Assembly (NCBI GenBank): GCA_035236585.1
Contig: CP141139.1
Coordinates: 41,239,217 to 41,303,216, forward strand
DNA from: Warburgia ugandensis
Lineage: Eukaryota; Streptophyta; Magnoliopsida; Canellales; Canellaceae
Direction: 5' to 3'
Length of the DNA: 64,000 nt
Position numbers and translations under genes: made by a program. Below, piece after piece: positions 57,901 to 64,000 of this stretch (its first letter is position 1; every line of letters begins with the position of its first letter). The notes under the pieces were generated by a model. It saw nothing but the letters and a program-made list of their open reading frames with translations. It searched no databases and had not been told where the DNA came from.

Positions 57901-59429
57901 TTTAATGGTTGTTCTTCATATTGTATAGGAAATGACTCGTTTAATGATTGTTCTCTTGAGCATGTTGAACCCATGATGGTTGACCTTGATATTCTTGATA
58001 ATCATCGCATTATTGACTAGGGTGGGACCATTGTTGTTCTTTCTGTTATTGGTAATCCTGAGATCATGATTGTTTATGATGTCTAGCCATCCATTATAAT
58101 TTGTCCTAGGATAGTAATCATTGCTAGGGTATGTGAATGCATTGGGTGCATCCACTGGCTCTAGATAATAACCATTGTATGTGGAGCTTGTGAGCCATGA
58201 AGGAGTGGGATGGGGATGATCATAATAGGTATAATTATTATGGTACTAACGTTGTGGTGCAGCTTGCCTAGAAGCTATTATCCTAAGCAATTAACTTTCC
58301 ATACTATCTAGCCTATCCATTAATGTATCTACAAAATCTATCCCCTTTTTAATAGGCCTATGTTCTCAACTTTTTTATACAACAAAATCATTATATACAA
58401 TGAATGATATATATATATATATTAAGTATGAATAAAAAAACCCTACCTATATGAATCAGAAATGCTAATCATAAGCTAAATGATGCACAATCAAATCCTA
58501 GTATCTATTAATCAAGCAATGTCTTAATTATCTTTGCTTAGTGCATAGGTGGTAGCTTCTTAGACCTAGATCTAGACAGCTCCTCCTCCTATCTAGATTT
58601 GACTACTACTTATTAGTTAGGTTTTTCTCAAAAGTGGTTAATACAATCCTCATGTTAGGAGGCATTTATACGTCAACTAATGTCAATGGAAGGTATGGGA
58701 AATCACTTGGATTTTAAGACACCCATATATCCACATTGCTCAAAAGGCACTGGAGTGATAATAGATCGCATCCTTTACAAGGGTTCTATGAGCTTGATAC
58801 CCTATATCTATTTCAACTTGATTTTAAATTTAAATTCAAGGGTTGGGATCATGGAATACAAGGATATTGATTAATTCATAGGGGGGCCAACAAGCTGGTG
58901 ATGAAACCTAGTCCTTATCTTTTAAGGGTTCTTGTGTAGCCCATACTAACATTAAATCCATTCCACCATAAAGATGTAAATATGAAATGCAATACAAATG
59001 TAAACTAATGCAACCTATATGTTATCCAACCAAGTTTAGATGGGTGCTCTGATGCAACAATCCTAAGTAAAGATGGAACAATTATCAATGAATGGTCTTA
59101 ATTTATATGAACTATACTAAGACTCAAATGTAGATTATACTAAATGAAAATTATCCTAAATATTAAAACTTGAGTGAGAGATATTTACAATGAGGGGTCT
59201 AATGATTATCAAGTGTGCAACACCATACCCTGTACTTGCCCTGTATTATTATAACATATTTAAAATTAAATAAAAATGAACATACATTTTACAATGGGCC
59301 TCACTATAAGTTTCACTCAAATCCTAATCTAGGATAGCAATAAAACCAAATCTAAGATGATGAATCTGTGGCCCTCAAGATCGCCACCACTACTTTCTTA
59401 ATTTCCCTCATACTAAAATCAAAGAAATA
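54904..59429 (-). mobile_element. Internal region of the non-autonomous Athila-like element
   Basis: Read on -: leader at about 59180-58530 (collinear with 29240-28560), a gag C-terminal segment at 58155-57916 (YNGWLDIINNHDLRI, equivalent to the YNPGWR-HPN linker), and an early pol linker near 57660-57400. A degraded tail follows at 57290-56960 with a 106-codon frame lacking a domain. Then comes a second PPT-like CACCCCTAAAC at about 56550 followed by TTGTCCTCAATG, a non-coding signature common in this group, and about 1.6 kb of 3' non-coding DNA. RT is absent. The A/T-rich stretch 55740-55870 gives spurious lysine-rich frames. Confidence 0.6.
57916..58155 (-). pseudogene. gag: Athila-like gag C-terminal remnant
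   Basis: A 79-codon frame opens with NAFTYPSNDYYPRTNYNGWL. Its spacing of tyrosine, tryptophan and following asparagine residues fits the N-YNPGWR-HPN-SW segment near the Gag C-terminus of Athila-like elements. The corresponding segment in the other element here is near 27430. The frame is otherwise too diverged to assign. Confidence 0.5.
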
Positions 59430-61010
59430 TGGTTAATATGAGGAAAATAGCAACAATTGCCTCTATTACAACCAGAAATAAAGATTATTCATCTTCCCAC
59501 ACAAAATTCCTAAACATGCATGTAATATCCAAGAAAGGCCTAAGGGAAACAAGGAGGGGAATTGGGAAAGGAAGTAAGATATGGGAAAAACAATGTAGGA
59601 ATTCACAAAGAAAGGAACTTGATCTAATAATCACACTCTCTTGGCTTTCACTACAAAAGAGTTGAAGCTTTTATATTCAAGGATCTAAGAATTAATTAAA
59701 GACTGACCAACCTTCAAGGTACAATCAAACATCCAAGGTATAGGTTGGAACACTAGAGGAAGTAACAACACACCTTGGAAAAGAATAGCAGCCACCAAAA
59801 GGAATCCATATAACATAATCAAAAGAGAGGTAAATGGGCTATAGGAAGAGGGCATCCTCCTCCCAAAATTCTTTTTCCTAATTGGGAATAAGTTCCTTTT
59901 TTCTTGGATGTTGTTTGGTTTTTAAGTTTGTTCTCCTAATTTTTCTAGGTTTCCCTACAGCTAAGGTATGGTGGGGAGTAAAGTATATCAAATTGAATGG
60001 CTAGGATGGGTGAAAGGGTAAGATATCAAATAGGAAGAGGTGTGGATGGAAGTGGCTGCTTCAAGGAGGGGAGTAGGTGGGAGATGCCACCTATTTAGGA
60101 AGGGGTGTCTCCCCCATTCCAAAGCGGTTGAAGCTCCTATGAAATAGGAAAGTTGGTGGGGATTGGTTGGGAAGGAGATGGAGGGTGTTAGGTGGGGAGT
60201 TTTGGTTGGTTGGGAAGTTTCGTAAGAGGTGGAATGAGATAGAATTTTGGAAATTCATAGTGCATCTTACAGGTGAGGCTGAAATTAAGGAAAAAGTGGG
60301 GGAAAGTGAGAAAAACAATAAAACTTGAATGCTCTTATCCCATTGGTCCACATGCTATCTTATTCTAATGAATTTTCCTTAATCATCTTCAAACTATCTC
60401 ATGGATAACTCTCTTGAAACTCCTCTAATCCTAGCCTTGCATTAGATTGCTAACTTTGAAGGCTCCATTGGCTAAGCTTCATGGCTGGCTTAGGAAGATT
60501 TCTTGGCTTCATCCCTTGGCTTGAATGGTTTGCCTTGAATTCCTTAGCTTGCCACCTTCTTTCATGGCTTATATGGCTAAGGTGGCTTAAGTGGCTTCCA
60601 TGCAAAGATTGTGGGAATGCATGACTTACTTCATGGGCCCACTTTCAGCATCTTTAACTCCTTTAATCACATCCATTACTCATCCACAAGATGATCTTAG
60701 CATTTTTTTTATGTTGGAGTGATGTTTTTGACGCTTTGACTCGATCTTTTGATCTTGATCTTCTATTTTAGCCTGATCGGGCTCGGCCATTAGATCCCCA
60801 TCTTATTGCTAATTATATCCTAGAAAAACATGATTTACCATATACTTACCTTGTTTTAGCTTATGGACATACAAAATATCAATCTTTTTGGTATTAGGTC
60901 AAATAATACACGTGTTACAAATTTTGGTGTAAAAACCCTAATTTAATCCTATAAGTTGTAACTCATGGGTAATTAATTGGGTGGTTTTATGTAAAATTAA
61001 ACTCTTATCA
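59430..61010 (-). mobile_element. 5' LTR of the non-autonomous Athila-like element, truncated inside
   Basis: It is collinear with 53085-54903, with a deletion (53300-53525 is missing at 59700), and lacks the inner ~630 bp that the 3' LTR has at 52456-53085. Where that inner part should be, the segment 59180-59420 shared with 31840-32060 occurs. It ends ACTCTTATCA at 61010. Confidence 0.7.
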
Positions 61011-61356
61011 ACTGCCCTAGTCACGTTAAGGGCATAGGTGCAATATTGTTCGTTCAAAATTATTTGGTTGAAAATACATACAATTGAAGACCTAAAGGCC
61101 TACTAGAAGATGTGTGAGAAGATAAAAATAGATATACTTAGCCCATGTGTGAAGGAGGTTTGGAGATAAATTCATATCCCCTTGTACCTCATTCTTATAC
61201 TACCCCTATACCTCCATCAAATGCTAGCTACAATTCTCCTATCGAAGAAGTTCTTAAAGGACCATCTATGCCCTTTGAAAGAGAAATTCTAGCCATGAAG
61301 GTATGTACATAGACACTAGAAATTTTCATTGCCCTATAATTCTCTTAACTTAATGG
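61011..61356. other. Short unassigned stretch, possible continuation of CACTA copy 1
   Basis: It lies just outside the Athila-like insertion, and its first bases match the left flank (ACTGC vs ACTGT). A short frame on + near 61220-61310 reads SPIEEVLKGPSMPFEREIL, which I do not recognise. Confidence 0.35.
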
Positions 61357-61909
61357 TGTAGATTTAATATTACTTACAAGCACACAAATCATAATAGTAA
61401 GATGTACATGAGTGAGGTCAATCCAGTGAGGAATCTCACAGATTTGCATGTAGTTGGATCTTATTTAGGTTAATTATCCTATCCAAAAAACATTAGAAGT
61501 TGAATTAATCTAGGAATTTAAATAATATGAAATTGAAAACAAGTATAAATTAAAACTTAAACTAAATAGAAAGGAAAGCTAACTTGCAATAAAAAAGGGA
61601 ACTTAAGCAAAACTAGAACCTAAAGATGAATGAACATTCCTAAACTAGAACTTCTAATATAAAGATGCAACTAGTATGATCAATGAAACTAAAAACTAAA
61701 CATCTACTTAAAAATATTGAATGTACAACATCCAACCTACATGTAAAGAGTAATTCAAATAAATAAATAAGGGTGCACATGGAACAATTGAGATTTCTCA
61801 TGAACAAAACCTATTATTTCATGTAATGCTTGACATGAATGGTATGCATGGCATAAGGAAGAGTGTGCATGCCACCTAAACATGTTTGATTAAATGTAAA
61901 CCATTACAT
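61357..61909 (-). mobile_element. Athila-like LTR fragment, inner end
   Basis: On + it starts TGTAGATTTAATATTAC, then TTACAAGCACACAAATC and a GTCAATCCAGTGAGGAATC block. This corresponds to the inner ends of the LTRs at 29248, 32228 and 52456. It is cut at 61909 by the CACTA terminus. Confidence 0.55.
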
Positions 61910-61928
61910 CACTACTACACATGAGGGT

Positions 61929-62560
61929 TTTAAAGTCGGCATAAAGAAGTCGCTCATTTCATTGCCGACTTCATAAATATTTTACAAGTCAGTTTAAAAT
62001 AAACGACTTTAAATATACACACTTAAGTTGTTTAATTGTAAGTGACTTTAAAAAACTAGCACGAAGAGGAAATTCTTTAGCAAGAAGAACTTTTAAAGTT
62101 GTTTAACATTAAATGAATTCAAAAGTTATAAACTTTTAAAGTTATTTAGTAGAAAATGTCTTTAAAAATCAATAACTTTTGAAGTCATTTTATGTAAGTG
62201 ACTACAAAAGTATCATGAAAACTTTGGCAGGTATAATATATTTCGCAAGAATGCACTTTTAAAGTCATTTTATTAAAAATGAATTTAAAAGTTAAAATAT
62301 TTTAAAGTCGTTTAATACAAAATGATTTTAAAATTGACCCTTTTTTAAAGTCATTTATACTAAGCGACTTTAAAAGTATGAGAAGAAATTTGGCATGATG
62401 ATTAACATTACATGGGAATAGACTTTTAAAGTCGTTTTACAATAAGTGAGTCCAAAAGTCCATAACTTTTGAAGTCATTTAATTATAAGCGACTTCAAAA
62501 GGCTCTCACTTTTGAAGTTGCTTAGGACTAAACAACTTCTAAAGTTCTTGTTCATTTATA
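61929..62560. promoter_or_regulatory. Subterminal repeat array of the CACTA element
   Basis: AAAGTCG/AAAGTCA cores recur about every 20-60 bp in alternating orientation (for example 61931, 62014, 62203, 62263, 62316, 62349, 62429). In En/Spm such repeats bind the TNPA-type protein. Here the core differs but the layout is the same. Confidence 0.6.
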
Positions 62561-62849
62561 AATTGCTCACAACATCTCATTTTTATATCACAACCTTACT
62601 GAAATACACAATGAAACTGATCTTACAAATATGATACATATACAAAAACAAAATCTAAACCTAATTTCTTTTTGCCTACTTTGAACCAAATCCTACTTGT
62701 GAATTTTAACTACATTCACAAATTTGAGGTCAATATCAATTTTTGAGTGTTGGTTAGTATCTCTTTGTTTGGCTCATATGTATTATGCAAATATATTTTA
62801 AGAATTTTTACAAGGTTGTGGGTTAGAAAATTTTCTTTTTTAAATTTAT

Positions 62850-63897
62850 TTTTATTCATGAATGTGTCTATCATATTTGAAGTCTTTTTCAAAAAAAAAC
62901 TTTCAAAGACAACACTTTTGAAGTTGTTTTGAAAAAAGATGACTTCTAAAGAATTATATACATATCTAATTATCTATTCATCTTATTTTGCTTTACGTTC
63001 TTTTATTGGTACATTTTTTTGTACTTCTTTGGTTATCACATATTTTTAGTTCTTTAGGAGTGTTTCTACAATATTTTGTATCACAAGTAAACTTTAGAAG
63101 CTTAATATCAATCAAATACTTATATTCATTTAAAATTAATTAATTAACTATAGTTCAACCCTAAATCCTAATCCTAACCCTAACCTTGAACCTTGAACAC
63201 TCACCCCTAACCCTTAACCCTTGTGTCCTGAGCCCTGAGCCTTTATCCTTGAATCCTAACCCTGAACCCTGAGGCCTGAACCCTAACCCTAAAGCCTGAA
63301 CCCTGAGTGCTGAATCCTAACCTTAAACCCTGAACCTTGAATCCTAAACCTAAACCCTAATTCCATATTTATAAATTTTATGGCTTTTGTCATGAGCTAT
63401 ATGCATTGATTGACAAGTGACTATATGTGCATACAAAGAATGCACGAATTGATGTTGACTATAAAAAATAATAATATTTGTATCATTATGTATTAGTTGT
63501 TAAATATTGTAAATTACTAACACAAAAGGTGTGTCTATATATATATATATATATATTTTGAACATTTTTTTTTATATAAAGTTGACCTTTTAAAAGTTGA
63601 CACTTTTGAAGTCATTTTTATAAAAAACAACTCTAAAAGTTAACATTTTTGAAGTCATTTAAAAAAAAATGACTTTAAAAGTATAACACACATTATAATT
63701 AATTATTCATCTTTTTTTCTCAATGTTCTTTTATTATTATAGTTTTTGTACTTCTTTGCTTATCAAATAGTTTTAGTTCTTTGGGAGTGTTTCTACAATA
63801 TTTTGTGGTGCAAGTAAACTTTGGAAGCTTAGTGTCAACCAATTACATATATTCATTTAAAATTAAGTATATTTCAACCCTGAACCTCAAACCATAA
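62850..63897. repeat. Direct duplication, offset about 727 bp, inside the CACTA element
   Basis: The block from about 62920 to 63170 recurs at about 63650 to 63880. Shared landmarks are CTTTGG-TTATCA, TTTTAGTTCTTTAGGAGTGT and TCTACAATATTTTGT (63065 and 63792). Each copy is followed by CCCTAA/CCCTGAA-type sequence, long in the first and only about 20 bp in the second. Confidence 0.8.
63157..63362. repeat. Degenerate telomere-like (CCCTAA/CCCTGAA) tract
   Basis: About 200 bp of imperfect CCTAACCCTAA, CCTGAACCCTAA and CCTTGAACC variants, all C-rich on +. It relates to the plant telomere unit CCCTAAA but is too irregular to be a chromosome end, and it sits inside a transposon. Confidence 0.8.
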
Positions 63898-64000
63898 CTT
63901 CTTTTAAATCACAAATTACTTTCTTGCTACGAACTTTATCTTTTTTCATTTTGTAGATCATGTGAGTTTTCTCACTCCAGATGATGGGGTTAAAACATAT

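Larger units (their letters stand above)
52456..61010 (-). mobile_element. Non-autonomous Athila-like element, whole insertion
   Basis: Direct-repeat LTRs (52456-54903 and 59430-61010) flank 4.5 kb of internal DNA that keeps gag and early pol linker remnants but has no RT, RNase H or integrase. The bases outside are ACTGT on the left and ACTGC on the right, a 4 of 5 match to a target-site duplication. It is a single insertion into the CACTA remnant. Confidence 0.65.
61910..64000 (+). mobile_element. CACTA (En/Spm) transposon terminus, runs off the window
   Basis: It begins CACTACTACACATGAGGG, a CACTA terminal inverted repeat. From 61929 to about 62560 it holds some 15 or more subterminal motifs of the form TTTTAAAGTC(A/G)TTT and their reverse complement (A/G)CGACTTTAAAA, the expected binding array for the element's DNA-binding protein. 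Similar motifs return at 62880-62950 and 63590-63680. No transposase ORF lies within the window. The other terminus is outside, so its strand and completeness are open. Confidence 0.75.

Noticed and set aside
63157..63362. Possible chromosome end
   Set aside because: The repeats are short, irregular and followed by ordinary transposon sequence, so this is internal.
1..64000. Novel defence system, biosynthetic cluster or organelle-derived insert
   Set aside because: No bacterial-type operon, no enzyme domain outside transposons, and no rRNA, tRNA or plastid-like gene sequence was seen on either strand.

Overview
This window looks like AT-rich intergenic DNA from a large, repeat-dense plant nuclear genome, most likely a flowering plant. 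I find no host gene, no rRNA or tRNA gene and no CRISPR array. Almost everything recognisable is a transposable element. The plant assignment rests on Athila/Tat-like and Tekay/Del-like Ty3/gypsy retrotransposons, an RTE-clade LINE, CACTA (En/Spm) DNA transposon pieces and a degenerate CCCTAA-type tract. I cannot name the species. All coding regions seen are broken or partial.

Layout. 1-2700: 3' part of a + strand Athila-like LTR, a primer-binding site and leader. 2701-6980: a probable chromovirus-type LTR start, a second Athila-like leader fragment and unassigned DNA. 6983-16333: a head-to-tail chain of a gag/protease-only retrotransposon (family A), in which three 1.6 kb internal regions alternate with LTRs that neighbouring copies share. 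16334-24238: nine tandem copies (seven near complete, two truncated) of a roughly 935 bp unit made of the first ~910 bp of the family A LTR plus the polypurine tract. 24239-31834: a - strand Athila-like element with LTR, gag, protease and RT/RNase H, lacking integrase. 31835-33362: further Athila-like LTR pieces. 33363-42817 and 45646-46580: family B chromovirus LTRs, including a second tandem array with a 1910 bp period made of the integrase C-terminal tail plus the first ~1550 bp of the LTR. 42818-45626: an RTE LINE inserted in the last family B LTR with a perfect 19 bp target-site duplication. 46590-48416: an Athila-like LTR fragment. 48750-52455: a decayed CACTA element with an ORF1 remnant. 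52456-61010: a - strand Athila-like non-autonomous element without RT, with near-matching 5 bp flanks, nested in the CACTA remnant. 61357-61909: another Athila-like LTR end. 61910 to the window end: the terminus of a second CACTA element with subterminal repeats and an internal telomere-like tract.

The most notable point is that two different chromovirus families in the same window have amplified into satellite-like arrays with the same architecture. In each, the unit is the 3' end of the internal region (with the PPT) plus the 5' part of the LTR, closed at an internal LTR breakpoint. Family A also forms a complete LTR-internal-LTR-internal chain. This suggests a recurrent route from LTR retrotransposon to tandem satellite. 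Insertion order can be partly read from nesting: the family B array predates the LINE, CACTA copy 1 predates the Athila-like element at 52456-61010, and the Athila-like LTR at 61357 predates CACTA copy 2. All homology statements come from reading the sequence by eye and translating it; no database search was run.
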